Shown here: positions 5,804 through 13,955 of the stretch, in pieces
How positions within the stretch are numbered: the first letter of the stretch is position 1
Layout: each line of letters starts with the position of its first letter
Source of the DNA: Candidatus Accumulibacter sp. UBA704
GTDB taxonomy: Bacteria; Pseudomonadota; Gammaproteobacteria; Burkholderiales; Rhodocyclaceae
Assembly (NCBI GenBank): GCA_002304785.1
Contig: DBMG01000179.1
Location: 1 to 14,485 of the forward strand
Length of the DNA stretch: 14,485 bases
Direction of reading: 5' to 3'
Position numbers and translations under genes: made by a program
The notes under the pieces: generated by a model
What the model saw: the letters and a program-made list of their open reading frames with translations, nothing else
The model's database searches: none
What the model was told of the DNA's origin: nothing

Positions 5804-7681
5804 TCAGACCATTCCCCCGCGCAACTCGGTGACGCGCGTTCGCAGGTCGTCCGGATCGACCGCTTTCGGAGGAACCGGATCGCCGACTACCAGAGTGATC
5901 CGCCGGAACGGGCGGATGCAGGAGGGGACACGCATGGCCGTGCCATAGCGCCGGCTGAAGAAGCTTCCCCACAGCCCACGCAACGCCATCGGAATTACCG
6001 GCACCGGGGTTTCGGCAACCATGCGCTGGACACCGTAGCGGAATACGTTCAGTTCGCCGTCGCGCGTGATCTTCCCTTCCGGGAAAAGCCCGATCAATTC
6101 GCCGTTACGTAACGCCGCAGCCGCCCGTGCGAAAGCAGCCTCCTTTATATCTGCATCGTCCTTGGCCGGCGCGATCGGTATGGCATGCACGTTGCGGAAG
6201 ATAAAGTTGAGCCCAGGCGCGGCGTAGATGCGATAGTCCATGACGAAGCAGATCGGACGCCGCACGGCAGCCATGAGAATCACCGGATCGACGAAACTTA
6301 CATGGTTGCAGATCAACACGGCCGGCCCGGATTCGGGGATGGCATCGAGCCCGCGTGTGTCCAGCCGGTAGATTGCGTGGATCACCAGCGAGGCCAGCAA
6401 GCGAATGAAATGCTCCGGCATCTGCCGGAAAACAAACACCGCGACCAACGCGTTGAACGCAGCGGCGATGCCGAACAACAGCGGGATCGACACGCCGAGC
6501 CACAGCAACCCGCCTGCCGCGACCGCGCCCACAACCATGAACAGTGCGTTGAGGATATTGTTGGCGGCGATGATCCGCGCCCGATGCTCCACCGCGCTAC
6601 GTGACTGCATCAACACGTAGAGCGGCACGACGAAGAAACCGCCGAACGCACCGATGGCAAACAGATCGAACAATATGCGCCAGCACGTGCCAGTCGCCAG
6701 CAATACTCCAAGCGGCAGTGGTGCCCCGGCGGGGAGCTCTGCCGGCGAGGTCAGCGCGAGGTCTGCGCCGAACAACGTCAGTCCGATCGCCCCGAACGGC
6801 ACGAGGCCGATTTCGACGTGGCGGCCCGAGAACTTCTCACACAACATTGATCCAGTCCCGATGCCGACAGTGAAGATGGCGAGCATCACGGTCACCAGCG
6901 CTTCGTTGCCGCCCAGGACATTCCGCGCATAGACCGGAAACTGCGCGAGCAGCAACGCGCCGTAGAGCCAGAACCAGGAAATGCCTATGATGGACAGAAA
7001 GACCGTCCGGTTCTCGCGCGCGAAGACCATGCTGTGCCAGGTCTCGGTGAGCGGATTGAGGTTGACGCGCAAGCGCGGCGATGGCGCGGGGGCCGCAGGA
7101 ATGCCGCGACTCGCGGCATAGCCGGCCACGGCCACCAGAAATCCGGCGAAGGCGATCCAGCCCGGCGTCAGGTTTGAACCGGCAAGCAGCCCCCCCGAAA
7201 GCGTACCGATAAGGATGGAGACGAACGTGCCGGACTCGACCAGCGCGTTGCCGCCGACCAGCTCTTCCTCTGACAGGTGCTGCGGCAGAATGGCGTACTT
7301 GACCGGTCCGAACAGCGCCGATTGCAGCCCCAGCAGGAACAGCGCCGCCAGCAGCACGGCAAGGCTGTGCAAATAGAAGCCGAGCGCTGCCACCCCGATG
7401 ATCACGATTTCCAGCAGTTTGACGAGGCGCGCGAGCCGGGCCTTGTCGTATTTATCGGCCAGTTGCCCGGCGGTCGCCGAGAACAGGAAGAACGGCAGGA
7501 TGAACAGGCCTGCCGCGAGGTTGGTCAGTGTTTCCGGCGCCAACGTCGTCCAGCTCGCCGTATGAAAGGTGAGCATGACCACCAGCGCGTTCTTGTACAG
7601 GTTGTCGTTGAATGCACCGAGAAACTGCGTCCAGAAGAACGGGGCGAAGCGACGCGTGCCGAGCAGATGGATCTGGGTCAT
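5804..7681 (-). CDS. LplT-like MFS transporter fused to a PlsC-type acyltransferase
   Basis: 625 residues. Residues 1 to about 420 form a 12-helix MFS domain whose start, FFWTQFLGAFNDNLYKNAL, is the signature of LplT-type lysophospholipid flippases. Residues about 435-625 are a 1-acylglycerol-phosphate acyltransferase domain with NHVSFVD (HX4D: H460, D465) and FPEG (533-536). The inferred role is to flip lysophospholipids inward and re-acylate them at the inner membrane. In E. coli this takes LplT plus Aas (PlsC domain plus acyl-ACP synthetase); here the synthetase is absent, so an acyl donor such as acyl-ACP or acyl-CoA must come from elsewhere. The ATG at 7681 overlaps the recG stop (ATGA), indicating coupling; the open frame upstream is antisense-like sequence inside recG. 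I recognise this two-domain type as recurrent in proteobacteria, but its substrate here is unproven. Confidence 0.88.
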   Translation of the reverse strand: MTQIHLLGTRRFAPFFWTQFLGAFNDNLYKNALVVMLTFHTASWTTLAPETLTNLAAGLFILPFFLFSATAGQLADKYDKARLARLVKLLEIVIIGVAALGFYLHSLAVLLAALFLLGLQSALFGPVKYAILPQHLSEEELVGGNALVESGTFVSILIGTLSGGLLAGSNLTPGWIAFAGFLVAVAGYAASRGIPAAPAPSPRLRVNLNPLTETWHSMVFARENRTVFLSIIGISWFWLYGALLLAQFPVYARNVLGGNEALVTVMLAIFTVGIGTGSMLCEKFSGRHVEIGLVPFGAIGLTLFGADLALTSPAELPAGAPLPLGVLLATGTCWRILFDLFAIGAFGGFFVVPLYVLMQSRSAVEHRARIIAANNILNALFMVVGAVAAGGLLWLGVSIPLLFGIAAAFNALVAVFVFRQMPEHFIRLLASLVIHAIYRLDTRGLDAIPESGPAVLICNHVSFVDPVILMAAVRRPICFVMDYRIYAAPGLNFIFRNVHAIPIAPAKDDADIKEAAFARAAAALRNGELIGLFPEGKITRDGELNVFRYGVQRMVAETPVPVIPMALRGLWGSFFSRRYGTAMRVPSCIRPFRRITLVVGDPVPPKAVDPDDLRTRVTELRGGMV

Positions 7682-9732
7682 GCCTTGAGCAACTCCTCGC
7701 GACTGCCCAGCCAACGGGCAAGATGGCGTTCGGCCAGGTCGGGTGCGTCGCGCAACAGGCGTTCCGCCATGTCGCGCGCCAATTCGATCAGGTCCACATC
7801 GGTTTCGAGATCGGCATAGCGTAACAGAGGTACGCCGGACTGGCGGCTGCCGACGAATTCGCCAGGCCCTCGCAGGTGCAGATCCTGGCGGGCAATCTCG
7901 AAACCGTCGGTGTTTTCGTAAATGATCTTCAGTCGCTCGCGCGCGGTCTGCGACAGCGGCTGCTGGTAAACGAGAATGCACACCGATTCATCCTTGCCGC
8001 GCCCGACCCGTCCGCGTAGTTGATGTAGTTGGGAGAGGCCGAAGCGTTCGGCATGCTCGATGACCATCAGGCTGGCATTGGGTACGTCGACGCCGACCTC
8101 GATGACCGTCGTCGCCACCAGCACATCGATGTCGCCGGCGGCGAAAGCGGCCATCGTCGCCGCTTTTTCGTCGGCCTTGAGTCGGCCGTGGACCAGGCCG
8201 ACACGCAAACCCTGCAGTTCCTGCGAAAGAACTGCATGCGTATCGAGCGCCGTCTGCAGCTGCAGCTTTTCCGATTCCTCGATCAACGGGCACACCCAGT
8301 ACGCCTGCCGCCCGGAGGCTACCGCACCGCGAATGCGTTGGATTACCTCCTCACGCCGGGCGTCGGACACCAGCCGAGTTCTGACCGGCGTGCGTCCCGG
8401 TGGCAACTCGTCCAATACCGAGACGTCGAGATCGGCGTAATAGCTCATGGCCAGCGTACGCGGAATCGGCGTCGCCGACATCATCAACTGGTGCGGCGGC
8501 CTCGCGTTCTTCTCGCCCTTGCGCCGCAATTCCAGCCGCTGCGCCACGCCGAAGCGATGCTGTTCATCGACGATGACCAAGCCCAATCGGGCGTAGTCCA
8601 CACTCTCCTGGATCAGCGCGTGGGTCCCGATGACCAGTTGCGCGGTGGTCGCCGCCCGCTGCTGCGATTCCCGCTTGGCGGCTTTCGTCAGGCTGCCGGT
8701 CAGCCAGGCCACCTCAACCCCCAAGGGCTCCAACCAGGCGCACAGCTTGAGGTAGTGCTGCTCGGCCAGAATCTCGGTCGGCGCCATGAACGCCACCTGG
8801 GACCCCGCTTCGATGGCCTGGCAGGCGGCCAGAGCCGCGACGATGGTCTTGCCACTGCCCACGTCGCCTTGCAACAAGCGCTGCATCGGGAAGGCTTGCG
8901 CCAAGTCAACACTGATCTCGCCGACGACCCGCTGCTGGGCCGCCGTGAGATCAAACGGCAAAGAAGCCAGGAGCCGTCGCGCCAGACGGCCGGACGGAGC
9001 GAGTACGGGCGCGCCTTTCTTGCGCCGCCCGAGATAGGCACGCCGCAAGGAAAGCTGCTGCGCCAGGAGTTCATCGAACTTGATCCGCCGCCAGGCCGGA
9101 TGAGTGCGTTCTTGCAGCGCCATTTCCGGCACGTCCGGAGGCGGCGAATGCAGAAGCCGTACCGCTCCGCCAAACAAGACGAGCCCGTGGCGGGCGCACC
9201 ACGCCTCATCCAGCAATTCATCAAGCTTCGATTCAGCAAGCGCCAAGAGGATGCACTTGCGCAGCGCCGTCTGGGATACTCCGGCCGTCGTGGGATACAC
9301 CGGAGTCAAAGACTCCGGCAAGACATCGCCCTCGGCCACCAGGCGATAACGCGGATGCACCATTTCCGCGCCGAGAAATCCGTGACGGATTTCACCGAAC
9401 AGCCGAAGGTGGTGCTTCTCGTCGCGCGCCCGTTCGAGTTGTTTCGTCTGGCTACCGTAAAAATTGAGGAAACGCAGCGTCAACTCGCCGCTCCCGTCGG
9501 CGACGCGCACCACAAGCTGGCGGCGAGGCCGGAACTGAACAGACACCTCCAGTACAACAACCTCGAGTTGCACGGGGCAACCCGATAGCGCGGAGGCAAT
9601 CGAGGCAATCCGTGTCTCGTCCTCATAACGCAACGGAAGATGCAGGACAAGATCGCTTGACCGGGAAAGGCCAAGCTTGCCCAGCCTGGCCTTCAGCGCG
9701 GGAGGCGCTTTTATCTCGTTATTCGCGGGCAT
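7678..9732 (-). CDS. recG: ATP-dependent DNA helicase RecG
   Basis: 684 residues (E. coli RecG is 693). RecG is a monomeric double-strand DNA translocase that regresses stalled replication forks and processes R-loops and recombination intermediates. An N-terminal OB-fold wedge domain (about 50-150) precedes two helicase lobes. Motifs are Walker A GDVGSGKT (289-296), Walker B/DEQH (389-392), SATPIPRT (419-426), VIEVGVDVPNAS, and motif VI QLRGRVGRG (571-579), then the C-terminal TRG-type region with GFEIARQDLHLRGPGEFVG. I prefer the ATG at 9732; a TTG directly before it (9735) would add one residue. Either start lies inside the end of ridA (overlap of about 14 bases), and no strong Shine-Dalgarno is seen, so translation is probably coupled to ridA. 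The stop overlaps the next gene. Confidence 0.96.
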   Translation of the reverse strand: MPANNEIKAPPALKARLGKLGLSRSSDLVLHLPLRYEDETRIASIASALSGCPVQLEVVVLEVSVQFRPRRQLVVRVADGSGELTLRFLNFYGSQTKQLERARDEKHHLRLFGEIRHGFLGAEMVHPRYRLVAEGDVLPESLTPVYPTTAGVSQTALRKCILLALAESKLDELLDEAWCARHGLVLFGGAVRLLHSPPPDVPEMALQERTHPAWRRIKFDELLAQQLSLRRAYLGRRKKGAPVLAPSGRLARRLLASLPFDLTAAQQRVVGEISVDLAQAFPMQRLLQGDVGSGKTIVAALAACQAIEAGSQVAFMAPTEILAEQHYLKLCAWLEPLGVEVAWLTGSLTKAAKRESQQRAATTAQLVIGTHALIQESVDYARLGLVIVDEQHRFGVAQRLELRRKGEKNARPPHQLMMSATPIPRTLAMSYYADLDVSVLDELPPGRTPVRTRLVSDARREEVIQRIRGAVASGRQAYWVCPLIEESEKLQLQTALDTHAVLSQELQGLRVGLVHGRLKADEKAATMAAFAAGDIDVLVATTVIEVGVDVPNASLMVIEHAERFGLSQLHQLRGRVGRGKDESVCILVYQQPLSQTARERLKIIYENTDGFEIARQDLHLRGPGEFVGSRQSGVPLLRYADLETDVDLIELARDMAERLLRDAPDLAERHLARWLGSREELLKA

Positions 9733-10129
9733 CAAGCCCGAGACTCAAGCTCGTCAGCTCCATGACGGCATCGACTTCAACCAAAGCACCGCGTGGCAGG
9801 GCAGCCACTCCAATGACGGCGCGTGCCGGATAAGGTTCTTCGAAATACCTTGCCATCGCTTCGTTGACTTTGACAAAATCCGCGAGGTCGGTGAGATAGA
9901 CGTTGACCTTGACGATTTCATCGAGCGAGCCGCCAGTCTCCTCCACCACCGCGCGCATGTTTTCGAAGACGCGAGCGATCTGGGCGTCAATACCTTCGAC
10001 CAGGAGCATCGTAGACGGATCGAGGCCGATTTGGCCGGCAAGATAGACGGTGTGGCCCACTCGAATCGCCTGGGAGTAAGTGCCGATGGCGGCGGGAGCA
10101 TTCAAACTGTGGATTGCCGATTTGCTCAT
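9719..10129 (-). CDS. ridA: RidA/YjgF/YER057c/UK114 family enamine/imine deaminase
   Basis: 136 residues, slightly longer than E. coli RidA (128) through a C-terminal tail. RidA hydrolyses reactive enamines and imines such as 2-aminoacrylate, released by PLP-dependent dehydratases, protecting PLP enzymes. Family features are GTYSQAI near the N-terminus (Y18, S19), GQIGLDP, and YPARAVIGVAALPRGALVEVDAV, which carries the key arginine (R103, matching R105 of E. coli) and E118. The subfamily residues fit the catalytic type, though non-deaminase Rid proteins exist. AGGAG (complement of 10139-10143) lies 9 bases before the ATG, a good site. It leads the ridA-recG-MFS/PlsC-ubiA block; ridA beside recG is familiar in betaproteobacteria, often with spoT, which is not seen here. 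Confidence 0.93.
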   Translation of the reverse strand: MSKSAIHSLNAPAAIGTYSQAIRVGHTVYLAGQIGLDPSTMLLVEGIDAQIARVFENMRAVVEETGGSLDEIVKVNVYLTDLADFVKVNEAMARYFEEPYPARAVIGVAALPRGALVEVDAVMELTSLSLGLDARE

Positions 10130-10178
10130 TCTGCTTTTCTCCTAATTGCTGCACTATTGAAGATCGCCTCTATGGGGA

Positions 10179-10208
10179 ATGATAAGTGACAATATCAATC
10201 ATCGCCAA
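10179..10208 (-). promoter_or_regulatory. Candidate promoter of the ridA-recG-ubiA block
   Basis: On the minus strand TTGGCG (10203-10208) and TATCAT (10179-10184) are separated by 18 bases, giving a leader of roughly 43 bases before ridA. Both hexamers are moderate matches to the housekeeping consensus. The -35 lies inside the first codons of the divergent TPR gene, so transcription of the two could interfere. Confidence 0.35.
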
Positions 10209-10530
10209 TCTGGAAAGGATGCTCAACGGACCGCGTGATGGCGCCCTGCTGCGTTATTCGCTGGGCATTGAGTGGCTGAAATCCGGCGACCCCGGCAAGG
10301 CAGCAGGATATTTCCGGGAGGCTCTCGAGTTTGACCGAAATTACTCAGCGGCCTGGAAGCAGCTTGGCAAGGCACTCAACGATCACGGCGACTTGCCGGC
10401 CGCTCTCGATGCCTACCGGCAGGGCATTGAGGTCGCAACGGCCAAGGGAGATCTGCAGGCCGCCAAAGAGATGGCGGTGTTCGCCAAGCGCATTGCCAGA
10501 CAATTGGGCGAAAACCCGGCGAATTGCTGA
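10186..10530 (+). CDS. Small tetratricopeptide-repeat protein
   Basis: 114 residues with no signal peptide or membrane segment. Two TPR units are readable: about 20-53 (ALLRYSLGIEWLKSGDPGKA, then YFREALEFD) and 54-88 (AAWKQLGKALNDHGDLPAAL, then DAYRQGIEVA), followed by a capping helix rich in A, K and R. TPRs bind partner proteins; no partner is evident. The start is GTG, supported by GGGG at 10174-10177 with 8 bases of spacing; the next in-frame Met (residue 12) would cut into the conserved opening. It is divergent from ridA (56 bases between starts) and stops 4 bases from the convergent SPOR gene. I recognise the fold but cannot assign a pathway. Confidence 0.82.
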   Translation: MTISIIANLERMLNGPRDGALLRYSLGIEWLKSGDPGKAAGYFREALEFDRNYSAAWKQLGKALNDHGDLPAALDAYRQGIEVATAKGDLQAAKEMAVFAKRIARQLGENPANC

Positions 10531-10534
10531 AAAG

Positions 10535-11317
10535 TCACTTCTTCCCGGTTTTCGGCAGTTGCACCGAATCGATCCCCATTGCCAGCATTTTCGCCCGTGC
10601 GGCATCCGCCTCCTCGCGGTTGCGGAAGGGACCGACCAGCACCCGTGTCTCGAGCGTAGCCGGAATGCCTTCCTGCAGTAGTCTGGCGTGTAACTCTTCG
10701 GCCCTTCTCGGATCGGCGAACACGCCGGCCTGCAGACTGACCCCGGAGAGCAGCCGGGGAAGTACCTGAGGCTGCCGCTGGCTCGCCGATCCCGCTGGAG
10801 AGCCTGTGCCTGCTGGAGAACCAGTACCGGCTTGGTTGTTGGAGGGAACGCTGGCGGATGGCGCATCTGCCCTTGCCACAGCAGACCGGGTAGGCGCTGC
10901 AGCCGACGAAGCGGCCGCAGGCATCCGGACCGGCGCTTTTTCCTGCCGCGCCGTGGAGGGCTGCGCCGCAATCTCCGGCGGCGGAGGCAGGGCAGCCGAC
11001 GACATCCGGTCCGCCGGTGCCGCTGTCGTTTCCGGGACGGCAGTTTTTGTACCGTCTTTGCTTTCAGCAATCGGTTCCGTGGAGGTCAAAGGCTGGGTGA
11101 CCGTTTTCTTCGCCACCGGTACAGGCTCGGTGAACTGCGGTGCGAGGGGCTCAGGCTGGCTCCTGTTCGCCGTCATGGAGTCGAAGAGCCACAGCCCCCC
11201 GAGCAAGGCGATGATCATCACCCCGGCGACGCCCATCCTCCAGGCCAGCTTGCGCTTGATCTGGGTCAGATCTTCCGGGCCTTCCGTCACATTTTCCCTG
11301 CCCTGGCTGACTGCCAT
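10535..11317 (-). CDS. SPOR-domain inner-membrane protein
   Basis: 260 residues in three parts: a short cytoplasmic N-terminus, one membrane helix at about 28-46 (GVAGVMIIALLGGLWLF), and a long Pro/Ala/Ser/Thr-rich periplasmic linker (about 50-185) ending in a SPOR domain (about 191-255: SGVSLQAGVFADPRRAEELH then LVGPFRNREEADAARAKM). SPOR domains bind glycan strands stripped of stem peptides at the division septum, and the layout resembles FtsN and DedD, so a role in septal envelope biogenesis is inferred. The linker contains two tandem GTGSPA units (164-175) that differ in codon use. AGGGAG lies just upstream of the ATG. It begins 24 bases after the DUF2802 gene and is probably in its operon. 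Confidence 0.87.
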   Translation of the reverse strand: MAVSQGRENVTEGPEDLTQIKRKLAWRMGVAGVMIIALLGGLWLFDSMTANRSQPEPLAPQFTEPVPVAKKTVTQPLTSTEPIAESKDGTKTAVPETTAAPADRMSSAALPPPPEIAAQPSTARQEKAPVRMPAAASSAAAPTRSAVARADAPSASVPSNNQAGTGSPAGTGSPAGSASQRQPQVLPRLLSGVSLQAGVFADPRRAEELHARLLQEGIPATLETRVLVGPFRNREEADAARAKMLAMGIDSVQLPKTGKK

Positions 11318-11341
11318 GCTTTCTCCCTGAGCGTTCCCGCT

Positions 11342-11908
11342 TCAATCCAATGGCTGATCCCGGTTCCGCGCCAAGGCAACGACGAGTTCCGCCTCGCCCC
11401 GGGATATGCCGCAGAGCACTGAGATATCGGCCGCATCCTGTCCCTGCATGGCCATTTGCATGGCCTCGCTGTAGAACGGCGACGCATTCTGCGCAACCTG
11501 CACTTTCGTCATTTCTCGCCGCTGTTCATCACGCAACGCCTGCACCTCCGCCCGCAAACTGCCGATTTCCCGCCGCAATTGCGCGACATCCTGTTCGAGC
11601 GTCTCGACCTGATGAATGGCCGGATGATCAGCCGGCGGTTCATTCCACGGGAAGGCTTCCATCCTGGGCGCCATTGGCGGCTCGTTGACGATATTCGGGA
11701 TGGAATCCGGCGCCACCGGTTCCTGAACTGCAGCATAGGCAGCCGCGGCTGACTGCGCAGCGTGGAGAGAGACCTCTTGGACACGCAGCTTTTCGTTTTT
11801 CAACCGGCTGATACGCAAGAACGCAAAAAGGATATAGAGCACCAGTAGCACCACGACTGCCACCAGCACTTCTCGCCAGCTCAGATAGGCCAGAACGTCG
11901 AAATCCAT
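11342..11908 (-). CDS. DUF2802 membrane-anchored protein
   Basis: 188 residues of unknown function. A single N-terminal membrane helix (about 12-31) is followed by a basic segment, a Pro/Ala-rich spacer (50-95), a likely coiled coil (about 98-135, EQDVAQLRREIGSLRAEVQAL) and a C-terminal segment with AADISVLCGISRGEAELVVAL (159-179), the compact helix-turn-helix-like motif I associate with DUF2802 in beta- and gammaproteobacteria. The N-terminus could leave the soluble part in the cytoplasm; topology is not certain. AGGAAATCG before the ATG at 11908 supports this start; the frame is open 32 codons further upstream but that stretch lacks conserved character. It is the first gene of a pair with the SPOR protein, which suggests an envelope or division role by association only. 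Confidence 0.8.
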   Translation of the reverse strand: MDFDVLAYLSWREVLVAVVVLLVLYILFAFLRISRLKNEKLRVQEVSLHAAQSAAAAYAAVQEPVAPDSIPNIVNEPPMAPRMEAFPWNEPPADHPAIHQVETLEQDVAQLRREIGSLRAEVQALRDEQRREMTKVQVAQNASPFYSEAMQMAMQGQDAADISVLCGISRGEAELVVALARNRDQPLD

Positions 11909-11951
11909 CGATTTCCTGTATTGATTTACCGGGACGGGAATCCACTCCGGT

Positions 11952-11978
11952 ATTATGCCAGACACGCTCTGGCTCCAA
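11952..11978 (-). promoter_or_regulatory. Candidate promoter of the DUF2802-SPOR pair
   Basis: The minus strand carries CATAAT (11952-11957), five of six matches to the -10 consensus, with TTGGAG (11973-11978) 15 bases upstream as a poor -35. The leader would be about 37 bases. The remainder of the 188-base divergent region (11909-12096) shows no clear operator, and I could not place a convincing promoter for the ABC transporter gene in it. Confidence 0.3.
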
Positions 11979-12096
11979 GCATTCCTTGCACCTCCCTCGA
12001 TCAATCTTCTGTGGAGTTGCGGCTCGATGCCAGCGGAAAGTCACCGGGATTCCCCTTTTTCCGATCAGAACACAATATTTCCTTCGATCGTTCTTT

Positions 12097-13911
12097 ATGC
12101 GCCGTTCTTCACGCCACTCTTCGACTTACTACCTGGACACCCCACCGGCACCGCAACACACCCACGGTTGGCAAACGCTCGGCCGGCTCGCGCCCTATCT
12201 CTGGGAACACAAATGGCGCGTGCTTTTTTCGTTCGCCTGCCTCGTCGCCGCCAAAATGGCCAACGTCGGAGTCCCGATCGTATTCAAGAACATGATCGAC
12301 GATCTTTCCGGAACCGCCTTTGTTGTCGGCTTGCCCATCCTGTCACTGGCCCTCTATGGCACACTCCGATTCGCAAATTCGCTTTTCTCGGAATTGCGCG
12401 AGATTCTCTTCGCCCGCGTGACGCAGGAAGCCGTTCGGCGAATATCGCTGGAAGTATTCCGGCATCTGCACGCGCTATCCTTGCGTTTCCATCTCGAAAG
12501 GCAGACCGGTGGCATGTCCCGGGATATCGAGCGGGGAAATCGCTCGATATCGAGCCTGATCACCTATGCGCTCTATTCGATACTGCCGACAGTTGTCGAG
12601 ATCAGCCTCGTGCTGGCCATTCTCGCCACCCGATACGACTTTGGGTTCGTGGCGATCACCATTGTGTCCCTGCTTGCGTACGTCGTTTTCACGATCCTGA
12701 TAAGCAATTGGCGCATCGGTCTCAGGCGACGGGTGAATGAAACCGACTCCGCGGCCAACACACAGGCGATCGACAGCCTGCTCAACTACGAGACCGTAAA
12801 GTACTTCAACAACGAAGACTACGAAGCCGGGCGATACGACAAACACATGCGCCAGTGGGAAGATGCGGCGACGAAGAGCCAGGTTTCCCTGTCCTGGCTC
12901 AACCTCGGGCAGCAGATGATAATCGCCGGCGGCGTGACGGCCATGATGTGGCGGGCCGCTGCCGGGGTGGTGGATGCAACGATGACCATCGGCGACCTGG
13001 TTCTGGTCAACGCGTTTCTGATTCAGCTGTACATGCCGCTTAATTTTCTGGGAGTGATCTACCGCGAGATTCGTCAGGCGCTGGCCGATATCGAACGCAT
13101 GTTCGCCTTGCTCAATGAACACCGCGAGATAGCCGACGCTCCGGACGCCTTGCCTCTGCGCGCAGCGTCGCTTGCAGTTCGCTTCGAATCGGTCGATTTC
13201 AGTTACGACGCGAAGCGGCAGATACTGTTTGACGTCAGTTTCGAAATTCCCGCCGGCAGTACTGTCGCTGTCGTTGGCGAATCGGGGTCGGGAAAGTCCA
13301 CCCTGGCTCGTCTGCTCTACCGTTTCTACGATGTCAATCGCGGAAGTATCACCATCAATGGACACGATATCCGTCAGATGACGCAAGCCAGCCTGCGCTC
13401 GGCAATAGCGATCGTCCCGCAGGATACGGTGTTGTTCAACGACACGATCTATTACAACATCAACTACGGCCGCCCGAACGCGAACCGGGAGGAAGTGATC
13501 GCGGCCGCCGAAGCCGCCCAACTCGCCGAGTTCATCAGCATCCTGCCGCTCGGGTACGAAACCCGCGTCGGCGAACGAGGACTGAAGCTGTCAGGCGGCG
13601 AGAAGCAGCGCGTAGCCATCGCCCGAGCTTTGCTCAAAAACCCGCCGATGCTCATCTTCGATGAAGCAACTTCGTCGCTCGACTCAAAAACGGAAAAGGC
13701 TATCCAGGCCAGCATCGAGAGTGCGGCACGCGGCCGAACGACTCTGGTCATTGCCCATCGATTGTCGACCGTAATGAACGCAGACGTCATTCTGGTAATG
13801 GATGGCGGACGAATCGTCGAGCGCGGTACGCACGCCGCACTCATCGAGCACGAAGGCCGTTATGCGCAAATGTGGGCGCTGCAACAACAAGAGGAAGAAG
13901 GAACCCGTTGA
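12097..13911 (+). CDS. ATM1/HMT1-type ABC half-transporter (permease-ATPase fusion)
   Basis: 604 residues. A six-helix exporter domain (about 38-330) is followed by a nucleotide-binding domain (about 360-600) with Walker A GESGSGKST (394-402), Q-loop Q442, signature LSGGE (498-502), Walker B LIFDE (519-523) and H-loop H554. The SLLNYETVKYFNNEDYE segment (227-243) is characteristic of the ATM1/HMT1 branch, whose members act as homodimers exporting glutathione-linked sulfur, persulfide or metal conjugates. The likely role is therefore in iron-sulfur or heavy-metal homeostasis; the true substrate is unproven. I chose the ATG at 12097 because MRRSSR fits the usual basic start, but it has no Shine-Dalgarno, and the frame is open 37 codons upstream to 11986. 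It is divergent from the DUF2802 gene and ends at a terminator shared with rplQ. Confidence 0.92.
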   Translation: MRRSSRHSSTYYLDTPPAPQHTHGWQTLGRLAPYLWEHKWRVLFSFACLVAAKMANVGVPIVFKNMIDDLSGTAFVVGLPILSLALYGTLRFANSLFSELREILFARVTQEAVRRISLEVFRHLHALSLRFHLERQTGGMSRDIERGNRSISSLITYALYSILPTVVEISLVLAILATRYDFGFVAITIVSLLAYVVFTILISNWRIGLRRRVNETDSAANTQAIDSLLNYETVKYFNNEDYEAGRYDKHMRQWEDAATKSQVSLSWLNLGQQMIIAGGVTAMMWRAAAGVVDATMTIGDLVLVNAFLIQLYMPLNFLGVIYREIRQALADIERMFALLNEHREIADAPDALPLRAASLAVRFESVDFSYDAKRQILFDVSFEIPAGSTVAVVGESGSGKSTLARLLYRFYDVNRGSITINGHDIRQMTQASLRSAIAIVPQDTVLFNDTIYYNINYGRPNANREEVIAAAEAAQLAEFISILPLGYETRVGERGLKLSGGEKQRVAIARALLKNPPMLIFDEATSSLDSKTEKAIQASIESAARGRTTLVIAHRLSTVMNADVILVMDGGRIVERGTHAALIEHEGRYAQMWALQQQEEEGTR

Positions 13912-13955
13912 ACCAGGCGGCGTTCACCGCGGATGCCGGACGGAATCACGTATAC

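Noticed and set aside
8029..9588. Long open frame (519 codons) on the plus strand opposite recG
   Set aside because: The translation is rich in R, Q, H and G with no recognisable domain, and lies wholly antisense to an intact RecG with all motifs. Such frames are common in GC-rich codon usage.
10796..10831. Tandem GTGSPA coding repeat as a possible phase-variable repeat in the SPOR gene
   Set aside because: There are only two units, they differ at the nucleotide level and are a multiple of three, so slippage would not switch the frame.
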